Assembly (NCBI GenBank): GCA_964020085.1
Contig: OZ026607.1
Coordinates: 18,427,057 to 18,491,056, forward strand
Length of the DNA: 64,000 bases
Reading direction: 5' to 3'
Origin: Micromussa lordhowensis
Taxonomy: Eukaryota > Cnidaria > Anthozoa > Scleractinia > Lobophylliidae
In this document: piece after piece, positions 46,801 to 59,500 of the stretch
How positions within the stretch are numbered: the first letter of the stretch is position 1
Layout: every line of letters begins with the position of its first letter
The notes under the pieces: generated by a model
The model's input: the letters and a program-made list of their open reading frames with translations, nothing else
Databases searched by the model: none
Told to the model about the DNA's origin: nothing
Made by a program: the position numbers and the translations under genes

Positions 46801-49800
46801 AATGCCTTCCGCCCTCCCTATCCTTAGCTCGAAATACTACTTCTCCCTACAAAGTGCCGTACATTTCTTTTATAATCTGTTCTGAGAATTTGGTAGGGCA
46901 TCAAGGCAATATCGTTAGTTGATGATTTTCTTTATTCTCATCACCTGCTTGTATGAAATTTTATTCTTAATGTAACGAGATATTACTAGTTGATCATTTT
47001 TGGAATTGGAGGGTTGAGCGAGCAGCGCACTTGGGGACAGTTTGATAGGGGGAAATGGAGCGGGGATATACAAACTGATATCCCAGGGATTGCGCCACCA
47101 GCGTCCTGTCATATATTGAAAATATGCATATAGCCTGTTCTGTCGCACTTTGTTATAATCGACGCACTTTGTAATACCTGTCGCACTTTGTAATAAAATT
47201 GTCACACTTTGTAATACCTGTCGCCCTTTGTAATAACACTTGTCGCAGTTTGTAACAAAATAGCTGTCGCACTTTGTAATAACAAGTTCTCGCACTTTGT
47301 AAAAATATGAACTGCCGCACTTTGTAATTGCAAGTTGTCGCACTTTGTAATAAGCTTTCAAAATTCTCTTAACCTGCGATCAGGCGCCTGATCGCAGGTT
47401 AAAATTCTCTTAAATACGATGATTGGTTGAGAATAATTATATGAAGTAGTTAATCTCGGGAAGTCTGGAAGGAGCCTCTCTGCATAAAACTTTTCCGAAC
47501 CGCCCCCCCCACGTCCCTCCACGTCTTCTTAGAAGGTAACTATAATCGAATAGAATAATTGTGTAATAGTATCAAATTTTTATTCCACAATTACAACCCA
47601 GTATAAAGCAGCTCAGAAAGGCCGAGAACCACTTGCATGCCATATCAGCTATATCGATGGGAAATCTACGAAGTTGCACAATAAAAGTGATCGTCTTACC
47701 ATAATAGAACAGCCGGCTCCTAGGTGTTAAAACTGGCACCAGATCAGATAACGTTTGTCCAAAGCAACCCATGCTAAAGCGAAAAAGCCTATGGTGCGGA
47801 TAGTTCAGATGGTAACTATCTATGAAATCAACTTTTTTTCCATTTGTTTAGTTACTATCTGGTAGCATTAAATTTTTGCGCCTCCTCAAGTTTGCAAGCA
47901 AAAGCTCGACCAACAAGATGAATTATCACTTTTCCAAGCAGACATAACGGGAACGGGAACGAGAATTGCGGCCTTCGCTTTCCAGAGCCCGGGCAACCGC
48001 CTGTCTGCGGAATATCTTCCGCGGTGACTAAAATAGCAAGAGGTTCTATCCTCCCTCACTTTTAAAAAACTAAGGGCATAAATACAGCAATGGAAAGGAG
48101 AAGGACAAACATGTGAGCTTTGTCTGAAAACCCCGCCAGTCACTTGAGTCAGAGTCAGTAAACAAGGCACGTAAAGGAATGACCAGTCTACGCTATCTGG
48201 GCCCAACCCATCACTTCCTGCCCAACCATCTTCCAAAATACCACAGCACACACCAAGCGAAAATCGATAAGACTTATAAAAAAAAACAAGTAAAAACGTA
48301 TTCCTGTGTGCACTGCAGAGAGAAGAGTTCTTACATTTTCCACCAAACCTAGTATTCAAGATAATTTTGAAAGCTTATTACAAAGTGCGACAACTTGCAA
48401 TTACAAAGTGCGACAGTTCATATTTTTACAAAGTGCGAGAACTTGTTATTACAAAGTGCGACAGCTATTTTGTTACAAACTGCGACAAGTGTTATTACAA
48501 AGGGCGACAGGTATTACAAAGTGTGACAATTTTATTACAAAGTGCGACAGGTATTACAAAGTGCGTCGATTATAACAAAGTGCGACAGAACATAGCCATA
48601 ATTCTTTTTCTTAAGTTTAGCCGCAGACAACAAAGAAATGATGTTATAATTTGCCAAACAAATGTTATTTCAAAAGAAACGTGAATATTTATTTAAACAC
48701 AGTTGTTTATGTCTGATCCGTTTATCAATCAACCTTGACTTTTAACGCCTTAGCGAGCGTTCAGACCGCAAAAGTTCAGTTCATAACGAAGATTTTTATT
48801 GACTTCAGCCAAAGACAACTAAAGACTGAGGTTATAATTCGCAAAACATATGTTATCGAAGAAGCTAAATTCTTTGTTTAATCACAATCTTTCGTGTCTG
48901 ACCCATTCATAAGTCAACATTGTTTAGCGTAGTAAGTTATTTAGCGAAAAACACGTTTTTTTTAAGCATTTATTAACATAATATAATGAGTTTTGAACAT
49001 CAGTTTAGTAAATTAACAACAAGACGCATCTCACATTTGTCAACTTCGATGTTTTCTTTATTTTGATCTCTTAAAATTCAATTTTCAGTCCAGTTACCGC
49101 GCTGCATTGCACAAGACATTCGACATCGACCGATGCAAGTGAGGTTTTCAAAGAAGCTCTATAGGTAAAGGAAGTCACGTTGATAGAGATCTTCGTTTTA
49201 GAGATAAAGCAATTTTGTAAGTTCGTGATTCCAAAAGTTATGGTAGCCCAAATATTTGTTACATTTGTCACTGAGAACATTCTCGTCACTTTCTACTAAT
49301 TTAGAAGTATTATCTTAGTTCAACAAGAGAAAAGCTAATATTTTTTTGGCAAAATGTTTCCTATTTTATGATTGCGTAATTTTAGGGCACCATGCTGGTC
49401 TCTTTGAAGAAAAACCGACATGGCGGACAAGTACTAATTATTGACGAGGCCACTATACAGATAGAACTAGAGTTTGGTTGAATTTACACGTGAATTTAAT
49501 TCCCTTCTACCTACTAGTACTATCATTTCAACGTAATTTTACGTGCTATCTTTACAAGAAAACTGACTTTGTTACATTGATTACATCACTACGTATTGTG
49601 CGATGAAGACTTCGTGTTAGCCACGAAGATTAAAAAATATTAAAAGACTTAAAAAACTTAATGGCCTTTTAACTGCGTACTGAGCATAGAACTCGCGTAC
49701 AAACCTCACTTGCAGCTCTATTTCGCACAAGTCCATTCAAATTCAAGATTTCTGCGCAAAAAAAGAGGTTCAATATGCTGCAAGCTATACTACTACGCAT

Positions 49801-52800
49801 TTCCAGAACATTCGGTAGCGTTTCTGTAATTTTTTTTTAAACTCAAGTATACAGGAGACCGTCAATTGTCAAATCAGCGTGGTAACTGGAAACTGAGAAG
49901 CCTTACAGCCAACACTAACGTGTTGCAGTAAATATACAATAATATTTTTAAAATATTGTGATATCAAGCGTTGAGATTTTAAGGATTTATTTGTCAGAGC
50001 CACACATCACAGATTCTTTGTTTCGCATTCTCAAGCCTTGACGTTGAAGTGTAAAATCGTAAATTAATGTAAAAAAATACCGTAAAATCCCGCAAATAAC
50101 TCCTGAAAACTTTACAATCCCTAGCGGGGGGGCGGGGGGATGTTGTCCGGGAATAGAAAGGGTCATACATAAACAATAGCATCGTTTCCGAAACAGAAAA
50201 TTAATCTCACTCAACTCATGCACTTCAAAACGTTATAAACAGCGGGATTTTACGGTACATTTTGGGATTACGGTGTAAAAAACTATTTCAAAATAAAAAT
50301 GGTGTAAAAACTGACGAGGCCTTTCATAAAGACTAAGCATTTATACGAAATCGTATTCAACACATTTTTTACTTGTTTATTTATTCCTTTAGATCAAGGC
50401 TAAACTTGATCGCTAAGGTAAAAATTGACTGAGAGCAACGTCACGGTTTCCGCATCTTGAAAAGTTTAGCCTACATTTTTCAAGTTCTTCGTTTGTAATC
50501 CGTGTTAATCTTCTCCATCCTTAAAAGACCCTAGTCAGCCTCGGCCATTTTCGATGCCATCGAAATTTCTGATATTACATAGTGAAGCGAAATCTTATTG
50601 CTTTACTGTAAGTTGTGTTCCTGAAAGTGTGTTTAATAGACCTCTTTAGCTTGAGCAGTTTGTTTTCCCATTTCAGACCATGTGATATTCTCCAGAGAAT
50701 AGTTCTTTTATCCATCTAAAAGTTATTCATTCATATGCACATCACTATTTAAAACTGTATTTGAAAGCAAGAATTCTCAAGACTATCATAACATGGAAAC
50801 CAAACTGCCCAAGCTAAAGAGGTCTATTATCTTTAGTAGTTTCACAGTGATTTCCTTCGTTTCGTCATGCTCAGAATAAAATATAATAGCCAAACTCGCG
50901 CAGGTAAAAAACAACAAAGGCGTTGCTGACTAGGGCCCTTAAACCATCCTTGTTCCTTTATGGTTTATTGTTATCTCTTTTGGTGTTTTCTATCTTTTAG
51001 TTAGTAAACTACTATTTCAGGGTTCCTTCATTTTGTACGTAATTTCCGTGCCTGAACTCCTTCAATCCGGTCAAAAAATTTACAGTTTAGTTAAATGTTC
51101 TAAGTTATTAGTTAGGTTGAGATCCGAGTTCTCAGTTAAAGTTACTCACTTAATGTCATTCAGAGACTTTCAATAAGATAATCAGATGATTACAAATGAA
51201 AATAATCACAATTCAAAATAAACTCAGGGGTTTATAGTGCATGCACCAGGCTTTATACCTTAGTATCGAGATGGATCTTTTCAAAACTCGAATGGAAGAC
51301 AGAAAATGCAAAACAAAATTGATTTCAACAAAATTAACATTTTTTTTTTCATGTATAAACGAGTGAACTGATTCGAAATGAAAAGGTGGCAACAATCAAT
51401 AATAAGTCAAAAAAAAAGTTTACATAGTAAAAAAAACATGACACATAAGAACGATTCTGGAAAAATGAATCATGGTTGCAGATCATGTTTGGTGTTTCGC
51501 TTAGCAAAACTGATGAAGAAAGCTGTTACTTTACAAGATTAATAATTAATTAATAGCCGTGAGCATTTGAACATCCGAGTGTTAAAGAATAAACACAACT
51601 TGAATGAATGAAAACATGTGAGGGCAAATGATACCACGAAACTGTAAAAAAGATTGAGCAAAGCTTGATCTTTCAAACTACCACTTTAAAAAACCCTCTA
51701 ACGATGGCAAAACGAACGATGCTAAAACTCAAAATGCCGGTTAAGTTTACAACAGCAAGTGAGTAACAAACAATGCATTAACCTACGAACCTAACACAAG
51801 CAAAGTTGGCGAAACCAAATGGTTTCTTAGATTTATTTAGGTAACAATTTACTTGTGTAGACAAAGTGAAAATCATTAAACCATCAGCCCAATCTAGCGC
51901 CATGCTCAAGGTGTACAGGAAAATAAAAGTTTTTTTTCGCTGTTGTGTTTTTCTTTTAACGAATTTTAGCACCCAAGAAAACATGCTAGCATCAGCTCGT
52001 AACCTTGGTTGGAACGTTCGTGTGACTGACTGGCTGGCTGACAAATGAACCCCTAAAATCCTCAACAAATAGCCCTAAATAAATAGATATACGCATTTTG
52101 CGAAATTCAACACCCAAACATGCATAATAAAATCTATCTGTACAACCAAGGTAAATTCCAAATAATAATATCTCAATTTGTCAATTATAATAAACACAGT
52201 TTATAACAAAACCGCGTTAACGAAACAATTTTTGGCAGAAGAATTTGTGTTAATATAAAGCGGTCATATAGATTGATCTTGGAATGAGTTATGTCACACC
52301 TTTTGGTGAAAGATCGTCTGCTTCTGTGTGGACAAGCAAAATAAGTTATTTTAAACAAAACGAACTCATTTCTTTCATGCGGTAATTGTAACTTTCAGCT
52401 TGTGTGTGACCATTCAAACAAAAGCTGCAGCGCAGTAAACTGTTATTAATCATGCTATACAAGGTGGTTCTAACTTTTAAGTCTGTGAATGAAACCCTAG
52501 TGTGTGACCATTCAAGTGAAAGCTATTGAGCAGTACTTTCATGTGGTACTGTTTATTATGCTGTACAAGGTGATTCTAACTTTTAAGTCTGTGGATGAAA
52601 CCCTAGTGTGTGACCATTCAAATGAAAGCTACTAAGCAGTACATTCATATGATACTGTTTATTACGATGTATAAAGTGGTTCTTACTTTACGTTTGTAGA
52701 TGAAACCCTAGTGTGTGACCACTGAAACGAAAACTATTGAGCAGCACTTTCACATGATGCTGTTTACGTTTACCTCTGTGGATAAAATCTTACTGCAAGG

Positions 52801-55800
52801 TCATTTAAATAAGGGCTGTTGAACAGTGGTACTCTCTAGTTCCAAATATCTGTCATTTTCCAAAACACATTAACCTTTTATTTTTCAGTTTTGAGCCTAA
52901 CAATACCATGAGGAGGTTTTACCTGCTCCAGTACTCCTCCCATCAAGTGTCGATGCGCATGCGCTATCTTCAGGGCTCTCGTACCAGTTGTCCAGCGGGT
53001 ACAGGACCGTGTCTGGATTCTCCATAGGTTGTAGTGAGTGGCGTATTATTGAGCGTAGCCTCTCGTTATGTTTGATTTCTGAAAGGTGTAATGAAGTATT
53101 TTGTTGTCATTATCTGGGAATGGAAGAGGAGTATCCGCTCGGAGGAGAGAAAAATGAGCAGGAGAGTGAAAAGGAGAAGAGAAGGAGGATGAAAAAACAA
53201 AGGAAAATGAGTGTACACAGTTAAGGTAAAGAATTAACCGTAAAATAGGGAGTAAAAGAGGACTATAATGGAGTGGGGAAAGAGGAACGGTACAGAGAGA
53301 AGTACTGGAAGTTGAAGAATGAAATTCAGTGTTCACAGGCTACTGTTACAACTAACTAATTATAAGAAGGGTTCTTCAATGCAGGCTTCGAGTGGTCCAT
53401 CGTTAGCTTTGTCCGTCGAGTGTAACCGTAAATAAACCGCGAGAAAAAATGGCCGCGCGAGGCTTCTCCCCCAAGGATTTCGCGCGGCCATTTCTCGCGG
53501 TTTTCTTTCGCGTCACGCACGACGGACTATGGGAAAGAGGGACTACTGGTAGTCTATCTTGAATGACATTGAAACGTATTGCGTTTGTCATAGTGTTCAG
53601 TGACTGGCTTGATAAATTCATGCCACTGGCTGTGGCTCATCAGAGCAGTGATTTCGTTTCATGGGCCAGTCATACTGAAATCAAAATCGAGATTTGGTAC
53701 GCAACCTTTCTCATGTTTTCCACATGCCTTCGTCATATAAGTCAAACAAAACCCCGCCAAGCTCCACCAAGGTGGAAATAAGAAAGAAAAAATGAACAGA
53801 TCTCAGGCGTAAGTCCAAAGTATTCTAGGACTGAGTTATATTCGATGCAATATTGATGCCAAGCATAACAAAGACATCAGGCAATAAACATTTGGCACAC
53901 ACTCTTTATGGCCGGAGCTCTCATATACACGGGGGTGCTCGTCCGTCGGAAATATTGAAAAGAGCCCCTAAGAGGTACCAAGACCCTGTTTTGTGGGCGT
54001 GGCTTGAAACAATTTTTACTCCTAAAAGGTGCCAATTCTAAAGTAACACATAAACTGACACCGACATTTTTCAGCTCAATACCTTTGAAGATACCACGAA
54101 AGCTCCCGTTGTGGAACCTTTGGAAGCTTAACACCCTAAGAGGTGACAAATCCGCTTTTTGACCCCTAAAAGGTACGACGCGGAGCAACTCAGCCCTTCT
54201 TCTATGAGAAACACCTCGAACACTCTAAACGCAGTTTGATTGCAAAATTATTCGAAAGACGTTTTGCATTCGGATGGACCAAGTTGTACAGTACAAGATA
54301 TTTTACCTGATACAAAGTTGCCAGTGGCAGAAAAGACGAACTCCACTTTGCATTCATCAGGAAATCTTCTGTCTGTTGTATAAATTAAACACACAAAAAT
54401 AAGGCATGGAAGAAAAAAAAACACACAAGTTCAGACTTCTGAATCCTCTTAGTGATTGTATAAGTTTCTTATGATGCTGAATCTAAGAATGTTGGTGTTG
54501 CAGCAAGACTGTGATGGAATATTTCACCCGGATAAAATGTAGTAGTTCATAGAAAGATAGAGTTTTAAAAATTATACTGCTGAAACCAATTTATTGGAAA
54601 ACAGAGTAATTTTTATGCCCCGGAACAAGGATCACCCAAAATAAACATTAAATCACCAGTTTGGCGCAGCTTTTACCATTGTTCCTTAATAAGAAATCAA
54701 ATTACACTTAAGGTGGGTACTATACTAACACTATACTACTTTAAGGATTTGCTAACAACCAAGCAAACTTTATCTTTTTTTTTCTGGACTCAATACATCC
54801 CATCTTCCATCGAGGACAAACCTTTGAAGGCGTCATCCAGTTCCGTCTTGTCCAACACTAAGCCATGATCTTTAATTGCACCCGTGTGGAATTGACATCT
54901 AAATATGATATCACGGCCAGATGACAGCGTGTTCTTGTGGTAACACTTGATCTGTGAAAAGAGATTACAACGTCAAATCAAACTGTTCAGTCACTTAAAT
55001 ACAACTACAGGTGTATAAAGTAAACGTCGGGTTTCCCAAACTCGTGAAAATCCTCCATTTGAATGGTTACAATCTATATTCTCATCAGAAGATAGAAGTG
55101 ACCGTAAACGCTCAAAGGCGTTGAAACTAAACTAGTCTAAAGTAAATCAATATTTTTTTCAATCAAAGAGGGAAACTGTTCTTTTTCTTTCTCTTTCATT
55201 TCAATGGTTATACTTCCTAGTAATTGTTTCATTCCGACTCGAAACTCCACAACCATAGAGTAGATAAATTGTGGTTTTAGGGATAATTTTGTAAAGCGCA
55301 TCGGGCAAAAAATGGATGTGTGCCCTATGTAAATGAACTATTATTATTATTAGAGAGTTTAAAGATGATTTCCAGTCCGTACTGCGCACTCTCGAGAGTT
55401 TGTTTGCGTTTTTGTTTTCATTCATGTAAAACATTACAAAATGTAAACATTTCGCAACTACGTACATGAAGTAAATTCAAAGTTTCAAAACAACCGCCAT
55501 TATGGATGCGAAGCGGTCGAAGATTTATGCTTCGTTCTTTCTCGTATCACTTGATGAAACAACTTCGCAGCCGTAAAAATCAATGAAGCTGAATGGCCTC
55601 AAAGATAAGGCAAGTGGTTCGTAACGAGTAGCAACAATTCGCATTCCATCGAGTGGGAACTAGCAATGTTTATAAACATTAGGGTTTATAAACATTAGGG
55701 TTTATAAACATTAGAGATTGCGCAGTACAGACTGGAAATCGTCTTTAAGAAAACCATGACGGCAACGGCAACGGGAACGTCACTGAACAAAAGATTTAAT

Positions 55801-56236
55801 GCGCAAGACAATACCTGTGCACGTGCGTTATAATTCTTGGTACATTTCCTTGAAATGACCAAATTCTGCGTTGTCTTGAGAACGTGAACCACAACGGCTA
55901 TTTTTTTTAATTTCAATTTCAAATTTATCGCCGTGATTCATATTTAGTTTCGCGATAGTTTTGACTTTTGGAGTATCGCGAGATTCGTAGGTAAAATATA
56001 AATTCATTTTTTAATCGACGTTGTCCTCGGCGTCGCCGTCGTAATTTCTTGAACTCCCTATTATTATTATTATTATAGAAAGTAACGCTACAAAACACGA
56101 CCATACGAAAGTAGTTTGTTCTTAAATATGCTACCAGACTCCACTGAGCTGCAAAAGTTAGAGGTTGTCGTTTACGGAAGGCGAGCCTACATCCCTATTC
56201 CCTGAGTTAGATTTTACTGGTATGAAGACTAATTAA

Positions 56237-56291
<55 letters not shown>

Positions 56292-56311
56292 ATAGCGCCG
56301 AGTCGGCTATA

Positions 56312-56369
<58 letters not shown>

Positions 56370-56493
56370 AAAATAAAGAACTAGACTACAATGGAAACAA
56401 AAAGGCCCAAAAAATCACGCATACGCACGCCATTTTTGTAGATCATGGTATAATGGCTCATATACCATGATGGCTAAGCCAATGAAAACTCTC

Positions 56494-56527
<34 letters not shown>

Positions 56528-59500
56528 GGTGCAATATTACGCGCAATGGCTGAATTGCATCGTGTATCCACCCCAAAATTTGTTGCACGCAATATTGCAG
56601 CAGTAGAATCTCGTCCTACTTCTGCAACATTGCGCGCAACCAATTTCTTCGTGTATCCACCATCTGCAGCATTTCGTGCAATAGTGTGACGAAAATTCCA
56701 GTGTTCAGCCAATCAAATCTCACATTCAAATTTAACCGCTGACCTAATTTTCGCCAGTGGTACGTTTCATGTAAAAAGATGGTTTGGACTGCAGAGGAGG
56801 AAAGTTCATTAATTGACTATTACAGAGGTAAGTAATCTTTTTTCCTAAGCTTTACCTGTGGTTCGGTATCCAAACGTTTTGTTCTGGATATTTTCATTCA
56901 CTTCTTTTATCAGCTTTTATATTACTCGCGTGGCGGCAGGGAGTAGCCGTTGCGCGCGGAAAGGCAGCAAAAGGTCGTTTCGTTTCTGTGTATATTAATA
57001 TTTGGTTTTACGAAGGTACAATTAACTGAACGAATATTTATAATTTACAATTTTAAAGAAAACTGATGTTTATGGAACAAGGATTCGCCCCATTTTAAAA
57101 CAAGCAGTGTGAAGGCCATTTTGGATTGCGTGATGTAAACATCATCGCATGAGCCTAAGTACTTCATGTATCCCTTCCAGATATTATAGTGTATCTAATA
57201 CACTATAATAAGGATAAATATACTATGCTACGTTCTAAATACACTATGATAAGGGATACACCAAGTACTTACCCGCATGAGAGCTTGGTAACCGCTGATC
57301 AAGTATTGCGCGTAATGTTGCACGAAATGTTGCGACCGTGTAGCCACGTCGAGTGACGGATGTTGCGCGAAATATTGCGCGCAATGTTGCACCGTGTATC
57401 CGGGCCTTTAGATTAAAAACACTGCTCGCCCAAATGGCCAGTGAAGACAAAAGTCTACGCTAAAATTTAATTTACCAGAACGTCTCCATGAAGTATAAGG
57501 CCTCCTTCAATGGTGATGCAGACTCTTTCCATATCTTGTGTTACATGGCTGAAATCATAACAGAAGCTCAGATGAGAAGCGTTGCAGCAGTGATTTGGGT
57601 CGTCACACAACGGCAAGGTGTCACGTAACTCGTGTGGAAAAGTACAAAGCAGAATAGGCCAGATATTGGAATGAAACTAGCTTGCAACTGAGGCTTATGA
57701 GGGGGGGGGGGGGGGGGAGTCCTCAAATGCAAATGACATTAATCTCTTGTTACTTATATTCCCCCGCATGAGCTTCTATTGCAAGCTACAATCCTCGACA
57801 AAAGTCCTTGGCACGCCTAGATCAGATAACTGGAACATGCGTTGACAAGCTATTTTGGAAGCAATAGCTAATGGAATCACTGGAATAAGGAACCCCCTTC
57901 CCCCCGACAATGTTGGAAACGAGCAATGACCAATTTATCACGATAAACAACATTGAATTGGGGGGAAGGGGGACGAACTGATAAATTCCCTTGACAGATA
58001 CTGCAAAAGTGGGCAAGCGTGCCAAGACTTTTGTCGAGGATTGTAGTTCCAGTCAAATTCTGAGGATACGAATATGGCCTATTACACTAAGAATTAGCTG
58101 AGTCTTTATGGAAGGTGATTGGTGTTATCTAAGATTCATTTGTCCATTGGTGACTAGTTTTCACTGCCATGAAACAAGTCAAACCAAAAACATCTCGAAA
58201 TCTTAAAACTGGAGTTTGAACAAAAGGAATTGCAAGGGCAGGGAGATGATACCCGTATTGAACAGTTTTTAACAGAAATGAAGGAAATATTTCACTTAGT
58301 TTTGAGCAAAAACGTCTTCATCGTCAACAAACTGTAGAAATCACAATTTGATGTTAAAGTAGTAGCTAATGGTGTTGTGACATTCCTCATTTTAATGCTC
58401 CTCCGAAATAGCGGAAAACTTGTTGTAAGATCAATTAAGTGGTACTTACAAAACGCCTGACGTGTAAATGAGTTTAAGTCCGTCATACACCCGTAAGAAT
58501 GGCTTACAACCTAAACACAATAAAAAAAAGTTCAATCCCTTATTCAAATGACCAATGTACCTCAATCATTCCTGGAAATTTACAATTAGAATAATTTTTC
58601 TTCTATAATACAGATTTGCAATCTCAAAGTCACACTCTTTTAAAATGTAACTTATCATAATTTATTGCTGTAACCCACATATAAGAACCTGCTTGATATT
58701 GCTTCGCTAAAAAGGTTCTTAGATTTTTGGGTTTTCAAATGGCAAATTTGTGCCAGCACGTTCTAAACAACCAGGTTCTTACACCCAGGTCTTTACTGTC
58801 TGTTCTTGCGTAGCACTTTACTCTCTCAGGATCTCGCTCCATCATGGTCTATAAACTAGCAACACAATTTGCTGGGGGAAATCAGACAGGACTGCTTCAA
58901 AAACAACTTACCATCCCGAGTATCAAAACTAGGAATTCCATGAATAATGACATGATGAAGAAATATAGGGCTGAAAGAAAAAGGTGATACACAATTATAC
59001 TTATGAAAAGCGATGTTGTTATTTACCATTTTTCGATGACTTCAGAATATCTTCAGACAAAAGAGATTCCCAGATCTAAAGATTGGCCGTTAAAGGGATC
59101 TTAATAACTAAGTGAGACCTTTGTACTAGTGTGTAGCACTGCTCTGTAATGTAACGCAATGCTGTTTATATTAATGTGTAATGTAACGTAATGTGTTGTA
59201 TTTTAGTGTAACGCTGAGCATGAACAATGTACTAAATCGTAAACCAGAAGTATAATTAAGTAAAATCCCGCTCTACGGACACCTGTACCCGGCGAAAAGC
59301 TCTTATATTTTCTCTAAAAGTATTCCGCTTAATACGGACACCGGTTAAGATAAAGCAATAGAGTACCTTTTCCGTGTGTACAAAGCCTTATTTCAACACT
59401 TGGGGGTTGGGAGAATTCTCGAACGCTATGTAAACCCTTGACTGCGTCTCGGGTTTGCATAACTGCCTCGAATTCTCCGAATCCCCCTTGTGTTTAGATG

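Noticed and set aside
46915..47361. 148-codon minus-strand frame with [15 protein letters not shown] repeats, and its plus-strand twin at 48,367
   Set aside because: These are translations of the tandem TTACAAAGTGCGACA repeats in the foldback arms, not proteins.
47700..47800. Two-exon mini-gene inside the foldback element with a nearby AATAAA
   Set aside because: The implied intron would be about 35 bp, and the joined frame stops within a few codons.
53046..53336. Frames on both strands near 53.1-53.3 kb with Lys/Glu or Ser/Leu runs
   Set aside because: Purine-rich intron sequence. Only 52,923-53,078 (minus) is supported by splice sites and homology.
57701..57717. G17 run as a functional quadruplex
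   Set aside because: A single homopolymer in an intron with no supporting context. Kept only as a repeat.
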